From contig OZ316892.1 in assembly GCA_973895155.1 (NCBI GenBank), forward strand, positions 23,126,001-23,190,000: 64,000 nt of DNA, read 5' to 3'. This DNA comes from Marsupella aquatica (lineage: Eukaryota > Marchantiophyta). The notes beneath the pieces were generated by a model. That model was not told the origin of the DNA. It worked only from the letters and a program-made list of their open reading frames with translations, and ran no database searches. The translations under genes were made by a program, and so were the position numbers. Below, piece by piece: positions 35,826 through 49,524 of the stretch. Positions within the stretch are counted from its first letter, which is position 1. Every line of letters begins with the position of its first letter.

Positions 35826-38800
35826 AAGACGGCTTCGGCTGGTGCACTTAGGATTCACTTCGTTCCTAGAGTCTCAGATTGAGAGGATAGGAGAGTTCTT
35901 TGGGATTCCACAAGAAGAATCAAGTGCGTTGGAATTATGGGTGCGTGGTGTTCAAAAAGGTCGATAAGGCGAATCTTTCTGCAAGGAAAGAAGTTGTGAG
36001 ATGAGGATGGATTGAACGGCGCCAATTGTTAAGTGTTAGAGCACTCTTAACGGAAAGAGCGTGGAGAACTTGGAAACAGCTGAGTGGTTTCAAAGCTGGA
36101 AAGCCAGCGAAAGCAATTCGGGAGGATGCCATGAATGATGGAAAGGCTTATTGTTGTGTAGGTTTATTCCTCGAATAGAAAGATTTTGACGTTTAAGCAT
36201 GGAGGAGGAGAGGGATGAATCTTGACAAGCTGACAGCTCTAGTATGAGCGAAGGGAACGAACTAGCACGAAAGGAAACGAAAGAAAAGAAAAGAAACTGA
36301 ACTCGACGCGATGGATAGGATACAGAGGAGATCGAATCCGACACCACAGACATTGTGAGGGTTGGGAATTTTGGAATGCGGGGGTGACTTCTGACCAAGG
36401 GCAGCTCAGAACGACAGAAAAGATCGCGATCTGTGATTTGGCGTAGGCTGATGCGCTAGTAGCAGCCTTATGAAGGCCTCCTGGCAGACAAGTAAGTGCG
36501 TACGACCCCAGTTCCGATTGTAGTGTCGATGACATTCGACTTAGAAGCCATTTGATTTTGTGGGATCTCTTTGACTGTTGCGACTGAAGCGTATCTTCGG
36601 ATCGTTGTATATGCCGGACTGTCCGTCATGTTGGGAGAGGACAAGCGATAGACATCTTTGAATCGGTCCGCTTTATCTCTCGTTCATTATCACGTGTCGC
36701 AAGGTGTGTGGAGGGAATTGGTTTGCGACGGACATTTCAAAGTCAAGAAATCACACATGATGTGGATTCTTTGGGATGAGAGGGTTACTCAATCTCGCCG
36801 GTAGTCGAACCAAAGTGTTTTCTTGAAGAACCTAAAAGCTGTTGTGATGCGATTGCGACTCCTCTGATTGGACGCCAGAAAGGTTGAGTCAGTCTTCAGA
36901 AATTGATGCGCATTCCAGCTCTAGCAGTTTTCTGCTGTATGGAACGTCAAGAACGCCCGAATTTGGACGGACGTTCGTTCCATCGTGGACATGCGCAGCA
37001 AGCCAGCCGTAAATTTAAAATTAAAGATTACTTTGATACGACACGCGTGCACTAGCAAGCGGTCTGTCTTGTGCTTCTCTGGGCCTTCCGTAAAAACTTT
37101 GGAACAAAGTTTATTGTATCCGCTGCGCTTTTTGAGTCCGCGGTATTATTGGCGACACTGCCGATGGCTTGCGTTGAACCTCTCACCGAGATATCCGCTG
37201 GCAACAGCGCACTGCATTACAGAAGGTAGGACGTGATTGTTAGAGGTGGCTTCGTTTACGCGCATAATTTGTAGTGATTCATTTGCGCAACAGAGCTCAC
37301 TCCACAGATTTAGCCAATCTCGTCCGTTATACGACGCCTACTGTTTCTACCTTTTCCTTCTTGCTCACTTGGCACTCTCCGTAATTTGGCCCTATTCACG
37401 ATAGAATGGATTGGGCAATCAATGCATCCATCCACTCCTGTAAATCGCTGCTGTATTGCGTCAGTGTCTGGCACATTTCTGGAGTTCGAGAAACAGAGCG
37501 ATTCAGATAGATGATGCGGTGGGTTGTGAACGGAACGATAAGTTCACCTCGGAGTCAGTGGCGCCATGTTCTACTCTCACTTCGAAGGTGGACAACAATT
37601 AACATCGTCAAACTCCTGATGGACTGACTCAGCTAGAAATTTGATGCTAAGCTCACTGCCCCATCATTTCTCTTTCTTGCAGGGCACTGTCTTTAACGAC
37701 CGTGCGTCTCGAGTGCTCTGCATGCAACCATGGCGAACTCCGACATCGAAAATTGTGCATCAGGTGTGCATTTCACTTCCATCGGTGTTTCGGCAGCACT
37801 GAAAGTCAATCAGTTTATAACATCCAGCTCTCCCGCTACTCTTGAAAATTTGTCGGGCCTATTGGACGAAAGTCGACACGTTGTTGTTGGCCTTGGCATT
37901 GGAGCTGAATTTTCCGCCTTCTAACCACTTTGCTTTCGTTTGCATCTCTCAAGAGTTTGGACTGTCCAGTCCTCGCGTCAGTGCGTGCACCAGCCCAGGT
38001 CCCGTCCGGGATCTCAAATCGCTTCTTCCAATTGCAAGGTTTGTGCTCCTTCATGCTGTCAATTCAGTATCTCTCCCGCTCGTGTTATTGACAGGCTTTT
38101 CTTTCTTACTGGACCGTCTTGGCCTGCGAATGTACACGTAGGTTCCATTCGTGTTTGTCGGTCCTTCGTCATTAATATTAATCCCATGTCACCGTACGCT
38201 TCGGAATCTGCAGACAGGAGCGAGCACCTCTGGAAAGTTCAAACACGAGCAACTGCGTACACAGTAATAGCAGTCAAGTGGTCCCTTTCGCTGCTGCGAC
38301 CAAGGTCAGTCACTGAATTTGATTGTCATGCAACTTCGACGGGAATGACTACGTGGTGACGGTTGATCTGAGTGATTATATTAATGAACTACATACTACT
38401 GGAGTTGTTCACGCGAGAAGGGCATAATTTTTTTGATTTTAATAAGGTTCCCGTGGAGCATCGTGGAAAGGTCGGCCAACTGCCCCCTCCCTGCGAAAAG
38501 GTGTCCCACCACTGGGAAGGAAGCTGGCCGGAGCTGGTAATCAAAGTTAGCGTTTAACGTGGCAGCAGGAGAGAGAGAGAGAAGTAGAGTAGAGAGAGAT
38601 ATCTCGTAGCCATCTCTCATTGTCCTGGAGAGATTGGTTTACCGTACTTCACCAGCCCTGTGGGCGAGGTTCTGCTGCGCTAGTACGCAGTCTCAGCAGC
38701 ATGAGCTTGTTGGAGGCCATTCATTTTCTTAGGACTCCGTCTAGGAGCCGCTGAAACGTTTTATTGGGATTGAGGTATTAAAACTGTTCGGATTTCTTAA

Positions 38801-39038
38801 GTTTTCGCGGTGTACTGTACGTTTGTGAGAGATCGACTCACTTTTCTAACAGCTCTCAACATTTGCTAGTAACGAATACAAAATGCTGTTGAAGGGTTTC
38901 TTCTCGATTTTGTATCCACGGCCATGTCCACCGCAATCGTCTTCCTCCCGTTTTAACTTTTGAGGTTTTCAACTTTTAGAATTGGGTTTGTTTGGGGTCT
39001 GACCTGAGACCGCTAATGAAATTCTGAGCCTTGACGCC

Positions 39039-42000
39039 GTGATCGAGCAGAAACGCCAACAGGAGCAAGGGCTTAATGGAAAGACAGCAGCAGCGGCAAC
39101 CGCGGACCACATTTCGAAGAGGCCATCGGTTGAATGTGGTGTTGGTCAGCCGGGTGATGAAATATCGATCGATAACGAAGGCGACTCGAGACAAAGACGA
39201 TGGGATATACTTTCCGCACAGCTAGACCAAGAGGGTGACACCAGCTACTCGCTCTTCCACGACACCGCGGCAGACGACTCATTAGAATTCGATAGAGAGA
39301 CAGTGGAAGCTGCCGTACAGAACAGCTTTAGGCAACTCTGCGCTCCAAGACAGGTTGATCAACGCTCTCATAATTTCTTCGAGGGGATCATTGACGTAGA
39401 CTGTGAAGTCGGGTTCGGCGAGGATGAAGACTTCGAACGAGAGCAGAATGGATTCGGCAGCGAATCTTGCAAACCGTCGGAGTTTCACACCACTACGTCC
39501 TGCGGAGAACGCACCGTTGAGAAAGGGAGGCAGGAAGGCCATCTACAAGGCCCGTTCGGGGTAATCGTTTCGAATAGCTACGCTCAAGGAGGAGACTCGG
39601 AGCTTACGCGAAAAAGGAACAGGAAATTTTCAAGAAGTCGTAGCTCAATTGAGTCCGGCAGCAGAGCAAGACCAGTGCAGATCGAGGACCTCATGAGATA
39701 TGCTTCTCTACCAGAGCCAGCAATTCGTAGAAGTCTTTCAACTCAGGACTTGCATTTCTCTTCTCGAGAGGATGATGAAATTTTGAACTCCGAGAAGCCC
39801 GAGGAGCTCGCGGGAGAAGACTCTTTGGTGGATTCCGAGGAGGAACCAGGAGATGAAGCATGGATGCCAACGAAATCGGAGTCCAGGGAGGAAGGGATCT
39901 ATGTGGAGAACAGGGAGTGGGAGATGGAGCGTAGAGGTGCGCACGTAGAGGAGGAACAGGAAGAGAACAATACGCCTTACGCTGGACAGGATTGCCGGTT
40001 GGAAAGCGAGTCGGAGGACATGGACGAGGCAATACAGGACATGCTTGCAGAAATGAGAGAGGAAAACAGTTTTCACGAGGGGAGTGAAGAATCTAGTACC
40101 AGCCAGGACGAAGAGCCTGAGAGGATGAGTTTGGTACATGCTGCAATAAGGAACAGAAGCACTGACAACAATGGCAATCCCTACAGCCTCATTTTTCTTG
40201 GCTTTGAGGATCTTTTAAGGGAAGCAGACGGAAGGGCTGAAAGAGAGCGGAAAACCGTCGAAGATATGGTTCGAGTTAAGGAGGAAACGGAGGAAGCCTT
40301 GGAGCATCAACAGATGCGGTGGTCTGAGGCCGAGAAGCAGATGCAGAGCCGAATCAACTCGCTGGAAATGCGAAACGGCAGTCTTTTAGACACGCAGAGG
40401 GAGACTGAGGCCGCTTTGACCACCGAGAAGGAGAGACGGAAGGAATCTCGGACTGAGGTGGACAGAATTTTGGATATGTTGAAGAAAGAGAGAAAGTCCC
40501 ACAAGGAAACTGTCGAGAAATTGAGCACTTGTGTTAATTCTCTGATGAAGTTAAGGGGAAACCTCGCAGTGCAGAAATCACGATCCTCCGAAGAAGGAGG
40601 GCCGTCCTATCTCCAGGTAGTAGACACAGCTCTTGAGGACACGGACAGGGAGCTGCAGGTAAACTTAACCCAGTGGACAAAGAAATCATCTGAAGTGGAC
40701 CATCGCGCCTCGGACATCGATGAACTCAGCAGGTGGAAGCAGCAACGGGATGCGTTAGAAGAAGAGCGAGATCAGGTGGAGGAGAACATGACTTCGCTGC
40801 TCAGAAGGACGAGAGACAGACATGAAGAGATGGAGCTCCTCTGGCTGGAGAGGGAAGCTTTGTTGGAACAGAAGGTGGGCTGTCTGGAGGTCGAGCTACA
40901 ACATTACGAGATGAAGCAGGGAAGGAAAGAAGCCGAGATCCTAGCTGAAAGGGTGCGGTGGGTCGAGGAATTGCAGAAGCACCGGAAAGCCTGGGCTCGT
41001 GAAAGAATCGCATGGGAAGCGACTGTGAGAGGGAAAGAAAATTGGGATTGTATGCCAAAGCCGTCCGAAGAGAATTGCCTCGTTCTTGCAAACGCAGCCA
41101 ATGAGGACACCCTAGACAATTCTTCTGGACGATCCCAATACACCTTAAACGAGATGGAAGCCAAGGGGCTACAAGACGTGGCCAAGGAAGGGAGATCCTC
41201 AGACCACAGCAGAAGTTTAATTGTTGACGACAAGATCAGTCAGTTTTGTGTGGATGTTGGACAGCTGGCATTGGGGATAGAGGCAGGGGTGGGAAAAGCG
41301 ACCGAAGGTTTTCGCTCAAGAGAGACCCGGTGGGAAATGGAGAGGATGGAATGGGAAGAACTGGAAGAGGATTTCCAAAGGGAACGACAGGAAATGGAGA
41401 AGAGTATCTCAGATACCACCGCGTCAATGGAAAGGTTGAAGAAGGAGATGGCTGCGAGGGAAGCTGAGATGGAAGCAGAAAAAAAGCAACTACAGGCACT
41501 TTTGATGCAAAAGGCTACCGAGGTGGAGAAGCTCAACTTCCAACTCAAATCCAAAGAGCATGACATGGAGGTCACTGTGCAGAAGTTTATGGATGAGGTA
41601 AGGTTGATCGACAAGGAAGTCGAGAAGGAGAGGAAGGAAAGAGAGCAAGTCATGGAGCTACATTTTGCATCGAAGAGAAAAGTCGTCAAAGAGATGAAGG
41701 AGAGGGAAGAGAAGTGGGACAGAGAAATTGAATCTATGAAGCTAGAGCTGGACAAAGCCAAAATGGAGATGAGGCATAAGGACAAGGAAATAGAGGCACT
41801 GAAGCGGTCAACTGGAAGAGCTGCTTCGGACAGTGAGCTTCAACTGACGGAGGCCGTATCAACTCTTGAGCATGAAAACGATGCACTTGCCACTGAACTC
41901 TCTAAGGAAAGGATTGAGGTGAGAAAGGCAATGGAGACGATGTTGGCTGACGTCTGGAAGGTATGTGAGGACGAACAGATACAAGCAGCTGTGGCGAAGA

Positions 42001-44828
42001 GGCTTGGTCCAGGTGACAAACTGTGTGCGCGAAGGCCAATGTGGGAATCCCTCTGGCTAGAATATTGTAGAAACAAAGGGATTAGTGACGACTACGATTC
42101 CGTCCAATGGGAGTCTCACGGGAGAATCACCAGATTTGAGAAAGAGATCTCAGAGGCGAAGTCTCTGATAGAGGCACTCCGTGATGAGCTGAAAATGAAA
42201 GACGATCTACTGATGGAGGCCAAAGCAGATAAAGAAACAATTCTGGAGAAAAGATCCAAAGACTGGGCAGATGAGCGACAAATACTAACGAAACTTGTGG
42301 AGAGCCAACAGCAGAAGGAAACAGAACTTGTGGAAGAACTGCAGGAGAAAGAGCGAGAGTTTATCAGAGAGAAGGAAGCTATGGAGAAGGCACACAAAGT
42401 GGAGCAGGGTGAATCAGCTGACGCTATTTCAAACTTGCAAGGCGTAGTCCGAGAGCTGGAGTGGGTCTTAAAGCACTCGAAAAGTCCAGAGGCCAACCAT
42501 GATCAAGAATTAAGCATTGTCAGGAGGGGTTTGATCCATCCGGTTGTCAAAAACACTGACCTGGTCAAGGTACATGCGTCATATTTAGAAGAGGTTGATC
42601 GGTATATCCTAGAGCTGGAAGGAAAAATGGAGGCAGCGGAAAAGAGTCTCAGAAGTCCGGAAGTGACGGATAGGAAGTGGGGAGGTGATCCTGAAATGAA
42701 CTTAGCTTTGATGAAAATAGAGAGGGAGCTGTTTAGTACTCCAGACGCGAAGGGGCACCTGAACAACAGTTCGCCAGATAATGAAAGAGGCTACTTTTCT
42801 CCACATGGCAGCAGAGACTGGGATGCGCCTGGAGTTGGATTCATAGGTACAACAAGGAAACGAATGCCTGTCAAAAGGGCACCCAGAACTCCGGAAAGAA
42901 ACTTGTGTTTGACTTTGAACGGATTAACAACTTTGGCTCATGACACGTGGGCTGATGGAGCCGATGAGAACCTACCACTTTGGCAGCTGGAGGATCGAAA
43001 CAGGTAATTGCTGAGCAACGATGATTTCATCTAACTTTCTCTGCTACTCTTTCTATCAATATTCTCCCGGGGCAGAGCTTGATGATTGTTGTCATATATC
43101 ATGGGACTTGGTAAATACACAGATGTTATATGAACATATCTGCTTTCTTGCTACTACATGAATGGGTTTGGCGTAGTACATTTGATCCAACTAGTTGTAA
43201 ATGAACCGATGTGGGAGACATGTGCTCATTCCAGCATGTCGCCTGCTTCTTGATGTCTGCAGTTAGCTGTCTGTGTGACCATGCAGTTATATATAGTCAT
43301 GGTAAACAACTTAGGGTCAGTATCTCTTAATGAGATCTTATGCTTACGCGCTCATAAGTAAGATTGGGACATACAGTAAATTCGTTTGCACTCTGGTGTG
43401 TGGGTGCCTGCCACAGTCCAAATAGCATTGCCAGTTGGATGTCACCGAGGAGTTCAACAGACGAGTCGTACTCATCTCACGGGTTGCCTGCTCATGGAGT
43501 GCTTGCTTTACCTTCCAGTAGTCCCCCCGCACCTTCACGACGTCAGCAAAAGTGGGTAGTGGACGTTAGCTGGTTAGAGCAAGTTCGGAAGGTAATGTTG
43601 TTTACAGCTTCATCTTGCCTTACTGGAACACCTAATCTGTTGAGTCGCTACACTGTTTAGGACGGCTAGCATATCTAATAGTTGCATGAATTTCTAAAAA
43701 ACGACTAACTATTAAGGCCTTCAAACAGCCGTTCCACATAGTCTCGGCTTCAAATTTTCATGCGCTCTTGCTGCACCAAGATGGATTTCTAAAAAAGTGC
43801 TTTCCAGAAACTATACTGTGCACCTCAGCGGTAGACAAATCATGGTGAACTAGTTGAACAAGCACTCTGTTCCCGTGCGCGTTCTTCATGTAGACCAATT
43901 GATCGCATGCATGTTGCGTTTCGTTATACTTGTGCTGGCCAAAATACTTCTTATGAAATGGATCAATAAGATGGAAGTTGCCTGATGTCCTTTCGCAGGA
44001 GCACGCCTGGCTACGGCAGCAACTGGAGATTGAGCGGCAGCGGGTTGCAGCATTGGGCCGGGTATATTTCCGTTCCTCAGTTCTTGAGCCAGGATATTGA
44101 TGTCGAGTCAGCTGTACTCCAAAGCCATCTCTAGCTTTTGATCAGATTTAAATCGTCCATCTGGAGGTCCTATGAACAATCTCTGCGAGTGTTTGATGCA
44201 TAGGAATCCGAAATCTGGAGGCAGACCTCTGTCATGGAAATTCCCGAGTTGCTAGGTATACCCCAAATTTGCAAGACAGTTAACATTCTGTGTGGCAAAC
44301 TGTGGCAGGTAGAGGCCGACAATAGGTGGATAGAGGCAGCCATCATCCGAGCCCTTGAGCTCAAGCGTGAAAGTGATAGTAAGGTTGCAGACATGCAACG
44401 CAAGGTAAACCTAACAGCTAGTCTAACAGTCTACAGAAAGCTGTTGTGGTTTAAGACAAGTGACAGGCTTGACGGTTGTAGTCTAAAACTGAGTATTAGA
44501 AATGCCTGTCGTCCAAGAATCCTGACCTGTCAATTTTGGATGGGAAGTGTTATGTTTACGATTACTGTTCATGTGAGACCTTCACGCGAGGAGTCACAGT
44601 GCTCTACAGCTTCAGTCCCTTCTGAATCTGTTGACACAAGAGACATACTTGCTCATGGCATTCGTTTCCCTGGCAACTTTTATGAATGTTACTTGCCTCT
44701 TATTTTCGCTGTCAGGAGAAGCAGTTTTTTTCTGATTGCAGGTGGGGACTGAGGTGTTGACTTGTCTCATGCAGGTGAACGTCATGGAGGTTTTGATGTC
44801 CAAGAACCCTAGGTGCAGCATACCTTGA
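39039..44828 (+). CDS. Large coiled-coil protein of unknown function
   Basis: Five exons agree in phase: up to 43003, then 43417-43591, 43999-44061, 44309-44404 and 44775-44828 (TGA), giving about 1450 residues. The long exon opens without an ATG; the frame is open back to a TGA at 39000, so an upstream exon probably supplies the start and 39039 (GTG) is only the frame limit. The N-terminal 370 residues are acidic and Ser-rich with a basic patch (RKRNRKFSRSRSSIESGSR). From about residue 380 to 1240 long Glu/Lys/Arg-rich heptad-like coils alternate with short breaks, including a conserved-looking insert near KRLGPGDKLCARRPMW. The C-terminal exons continue the coil (EHAWLRQQLEIERQRVAAL). It could be a cytoskeletal, centrosomal-like or kinesin-associated scaffold. 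No family was recognised. Confidence 0.75.
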
Positions 44829-47800
44829 TCAGGCTCTTCGTAACAATGATTCCTCCTTTCATGGTTTGCGGGGGCTCTCTGTGCAGGTAGGTGTTGTTTA
44901 TATATTTCGAGAATAGAGGAGCTAAGATTATTTGTGAAATTTTCAAAACCATGGAGTATTAAAGTGTTTTTCGAATCGAAATGCTGAGATGGTGTGAGGG
45001 AATTAGTGAACACGACAGTAGGGATGAAGTATGCCACAAAAATGTATGTTTCAGTTTGTCTGTTTCAGTTTCTTTCTAGCTCAGCGCAAGTTCCAATGGT
45101 CTCTTCATGCGTTCTCTTTGATTTCTACGATGTAGGGGACTGAGATTGATGTAGCCACTAAAATATATTTCTGGTCGTCAATTCTGCAGATGGACACGTT
45201 GCTGCTATGAAGCCGAATACTGTAACCTATTTTTTTACTTAGATTACAATTTCACAAGGGGGGAATTTTGCTAAAACCCCTTTAGCCAAATTTTCTGATC
45301 CCAAAAATACTACACAATACCCCTATCAGTGCTAGACCTGTGCGACCAGAGCTTCGCTGTCACGAAACGAGAGGGATTAAAGAGTTCAACACGTCTGGGC
45401 ACCCAAGGCAATTCTTTTTCTTTCCACCCTTGACATTAGTTTGATCTCTTGGTTTCAGATCATGAGAGTAAATTAGTTTCTTGCAAGCCTCCCGCTTGTG
45501 TATGTAAATTCCTGTTCATGGCTCGCAAAATGGAATCAACCTTTGCTATTGGGATGAGCTGCTGTTACTTCTTCATGCTTCCAATTCTTGTCTGCAATGG
45601 AAACGTTAGGCCATGGCATGGCGTGGATTGTAGATTCATCGTGCAGATTTTGAGGCTGGTGGACAAGTCTTATGCGTCTGTGTGAGTAATACCTATACTG
45701 CTGGCTCTAAAAGTTGCGCTTCGTTTTCATAAGTGTTTTCTGTGTTTGGGCAAAATCGAGAAACGTTAGCACAATTTTTTATCACAAGCTGGATGTTTGA
45801 CTTGAAAAAACTAGCTTCAACTTGTTTGTTCCATCACCGCATTTAGCATGTATTCCATAAGACGACGTTTATGAAATATAGAAGCTGAACTTTACGTGTG
45901 GCTGTAAAAAACTTCCTTTCTAGTGCTTTCATGCTAACCGTAAGCATACGTTCTCATGCTAACATTCGGGCTTGCAAGAACCTAATCTTTCCGAAGACTA
46001 GAAACCTCGATACCTCATGGAAAGATCCCTGGGCACTAGAAAGAAACTAATTTTTCCGAAGGTTAGCATGAGAACGTCGCCCGAAGGTGAAGGATAATGA
46101 ATGGAGCAAAATCTAGGAAGGCATCAAGCAAACGTACGAAAGATTGAAGGTGGCGTGGTGACAGTCAATGGAACTGGGAAGGCAAAATCTTAGGCCAGTA
46201 AGGGGCAATGTTTGAGGCCGTGCAAAATGACACACTATCGGGAGGTGCCTTAACCTTAATAAATAGCAGAGAGAACCAGACTGGAAACACCTTGGGGAAT
46301 ATTGGGAAATACTTAGAAGTGTGCAACGAACATCAGGTCAGACTTGTGATATCTCACTGAAAGATCTGACAGCATAGTTGGAAAGTTTACACATCTGTAT
46401 TGATAAGAAAGATCACTTAGTGGTAACAGTTCTCTTTGGAACAGTGGAACTGAAAAAGCAGGCAAGTTCAAGGGCAATATCAGAGGCCATGTGTATAGTG
46501 ACGCCATATCTTGATAGTAACAATTAGCAGAACTATGGAAAGTTTACACATTAGTGGTGACAGTTCTCTTTGGAACAGTGGAACCTGAAAAGCAAGGCCA
46601 GTTTAAAGGCCATGTGTATAGTGACGCCATATTTTGAGAGGGACAATTAGCAGAGGGAACCACTGTTAATATTTTGGGTTTACATAACTTTGCAATGAAA
46701 TTGGGTCCGACATAGTTGATACCTCACCAAAAGATCCCTCGGCATAGTTTGGAAGTTTACACATTTGCGTAATAGCAGTTCTGGCAGTCTGACCGTCTAC
46801 TGGATATACAAATCGTCACCGCACATCACTTAGGAGAAACAGTGCCTGGACTAGCTTAGGAATTTCAACGAAGTTTCAAGCGTGTGTTCTCAGAATCTTG
46901 CCTTGCCTAATAGTTGAAGGATACCCCGTTAGAAACGGATGTGTTGACATTAATGCAAGCCAGTCAATCATCTGACCCGGCCGTGGTACAAGATCCAAAG
47001 ACGTCAGTCATTCAAGATACTGTTCAGTAAACTGTTCTCAATGACATTACCAACAGTGATTGTGAGTTTCAAGCGTGTGTTTTAAGAATCCCGCCCTGTT
47101 ACAACAAGATATGTTGACATAAATGCAAACGAGTCAATCACCTGACCCGGCCGTGGTACAAGATCCAAATGACGTCAGTCATCGAATCAAAATATTGTGT
47201 TGTAAATCGGTCTGGTCAATGATTTTACCAAAGTGATCGTGCGATGATTTTGACAGCATCATTCTGTTCCATTTAGTAAGAACTTTACCTCCAGTGAAGT
47301 TGAGAGAAACTAAAAATTGATAGTACAAAAATAGGGCTGCCCAGAAGGCGAACTACATGACAATATCAAAGAGACCCCCAAAACCCATCCAAGATCTTCT
47401 GTGAGTGATATGTCTTTCCACACTATAAAGCAACCTAGCACCAACGCGAGAGGAGAATATATTGATTGAAAGATTTGTGCTTTGAGTGAGAAGTCTCTCC
47501 TCATTATCAAGGAAACTAGTACCGAAGGGAGAGGGGAATAGATTGATTGAAAGACTTCTGCTTCCACAACGGCTTTCAACGATCTTAGAACCCATTTGCT
47601 TTCTGGAAGTGACTGTCCAGAACCTGGGGTCCTCCGGTGGTAGCCTTATCCCCAGGTTTTAGACATTGCTTCAAAGCTGCTTCAGTATCCATTTTCGCAT
47701 CTTGGATTCGATGGTACTGAAGTGAGTGCCTGAGTTTCAATTGTCCTAAGAGATATCTCAAATCTCTAAGACGTCCGATTGTCGAGTACAATGTCAAGAC

Positions 47801-49524
47801 TGAGCTGCCAAGATGCAGGTTCATGCATGAACACTCTGTATTTACCTTACCTAGAATATGAGATCCTGGCATAAACGAATGACGACATGTGTTTGCGTGT
47901 GACTACTCTTACAGAGCTGCAGAGGCAAAATTGTTTTCGTGTTCTTCGGATTGGCATGCAAGAGTTTTCTCAACAATAATTAACTGTGCGGCGCAACCAC
48001 AAGGAAGTGCACGCGGGCGGAGGGAATCACAGAAATTCACCGGGGGCAGCAGCGTTGACTTCTTGATCTCCTTCCGTTCCGCCATCCCAACTGACGACCA
48101 GGATAGTTACGAATCAAAATCTTTCACAGCAGGTGCTCTCCTCCCGTTGGATGTAAAATGATAACAAGAGATTCGTAACTTAGAGCGAATACTCTGCACC
48201 GGAGCAGTCGTCCGAAGCGCTACGAACAAATTCCGTGAACAATTTTAACGTCCCCGTCCGTGTCATTTAAGCATAGCTGCAGTTTAGATAATGGAAGCGA
48301 CTATAGACCTTGTCACCAAATGTCCGAGGCATTCCAATTAAACATTTTGTTCTCCCTCCCGACCTCCAGAATACTTCCCGCGAACTCGAGAGTCCAGGCA
48401 TTGAATAGCACCATCACCTCCAGAACACATCTGCATCAAAAAAACCAGACATCGACTTGATGCATTCCAGATCTGCACCCCACTGTCTTTCCATGTCAAT
48501 TATCAGTGAAAATGGGAAAACACCAATGCCAGCAAACAAATCACCGCAGGTTCATTTCAGCATGATATGGGACCCATGATCAAGCAGGCGCGCATGATTG
48601 CCATTGTTGAATCCTTACTGCCAACTTATTAGCTAGCAACCCCCAACACAAAAATATGTGCCGAGTGCTTGGCAAGAAACTGTGAAAGCTTGAACATGAA
48701 GCTCCTGAGGCACTCGGAGTAATCTGTTAGGGTAAAACCAACAATCAACTTTTTGAATGTACATTTCAATTCCACGGATCGAAGGATGTTTGATGCCCGT
48801 TAGAGAGAGGCTAGTTACGAGCTCCTCAACATTCATCTCGCCAATCTCAGATTCAGATGAACAATTCGAGAGACAATTCCCATGATTTGAGTGTTGCCCG
48901 GAAAAATGAAACAGTGATTTTCTCCACAATCAGAGTTAGTAGAATGAAAGCAGAGTGAAGAAGTAACTTTGATTTCTTTCGATTTTTATCTCCCATTCTT
49001 GAAACTTCAAAAGACCAGAATCCCATAAAGAACCACAGACAAAGATGACAAAGTGGGAACACAACGAGCCACAACTCATCACCCTCCTGACTGGGCGATG
49101 ATCAGTCTTTGCGCACGAGATGAGACAAGGATGTTCCACAATTTGACACTTCATGAGCTACATGATTCTCCCTTCAATGTATAACTTCATATCAGAGGCA
49201 ACACAGGATTCTGTTAATTGTGAGATCCATTGTAGGACCACACCGACTGTACACCCGGAGTTGAATAAAATCCTCCAATCTGCGGTCTCTCTGTAGACCA
49301 AGTTGAGCCACCCAAGCCTAACCCAACTGACCAGTTATTATCCCTATTGCTCTCCTGCATTGAACTGTGTACAAACAACACACAGTTCTTCGTTAGTATT
49401 CATGAAGGACTGAGATGGATTATAACGGAAGTATACAGTATTCTCAACGAAGCAGATCAGCATTATGCTCAGGATAGCACTCTACTGCCTAGAACACACA
49501 ACGCAGTTGATAGAGTTCAATTGA
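44829..49524. other. Intergenic region with several local duplications
   Basis: No gene is supported; the open frames are short and lack recognisable domains. Three separate two-copy direct duplications lie at 46379-46653, 46874-47245 and 47401-47570. The 3' ends of the convergent coiled-coil and NST1-like genes flank it. Confidence 0.5.
46379..47570. repeat. Three adjacent two-copy direct duplications
   Basis: Pair 1: 46379-46531 and 46537-46653 (GAAAGTTTACACAT to CAATTAGCAG), with a related fragment near 46720. Pair 2: 46874-47065 and 47067-47245 (TTTCAAGCGTGTGTT, TGACCCGGCCGTGGTACAAG). Pair 3: about 47401-47482 and 47483-47570 (GAGTGA...GATTGATTGAAAGA). Confidence 0.75.

Larger units (their letters stand above)
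31959..39038. other. Long intergenic region between RPT4 and the coiled-coil gene
   Basis: No convincing gene is seen in 7 kb. It contains degenerate repeats rich in CACTAAT/AATTAGTG (32570-32930), a two-copy direct repeat (32947-33226), a solo LTR with perfect target-site duplication (33911-34184), a diverged tandem duplication (35185-35825) and a GA-rich microsatellite near 38570. A short open frame of 64 codons (37730-37924) follows a splice-acceptor-like site and could be a 5' exon or leader of the downstream gene, but nothing confirms it. Confidence 0.5.

Noticed and set aside
37730-37924. 64-codon frame with ATG, possibly a small gene
   Set aside because: No domain or homologue was recognised; phase does not clearly join it to the coiled-coil exon, so it is mentioned only as a possible leader exon.
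41240-41785. Minus-strand Ser-rich frame
   Set aside because: It is antisense to Glu/Lys-rich coiled-coil codons, which naturally give Ser/Phe-rich shadows.
47585-47872. Minus-strand 95-codon frame
   Set aside because: It overlaps the duplicated repeat area, has no recognised domain and no splice or promoter support.
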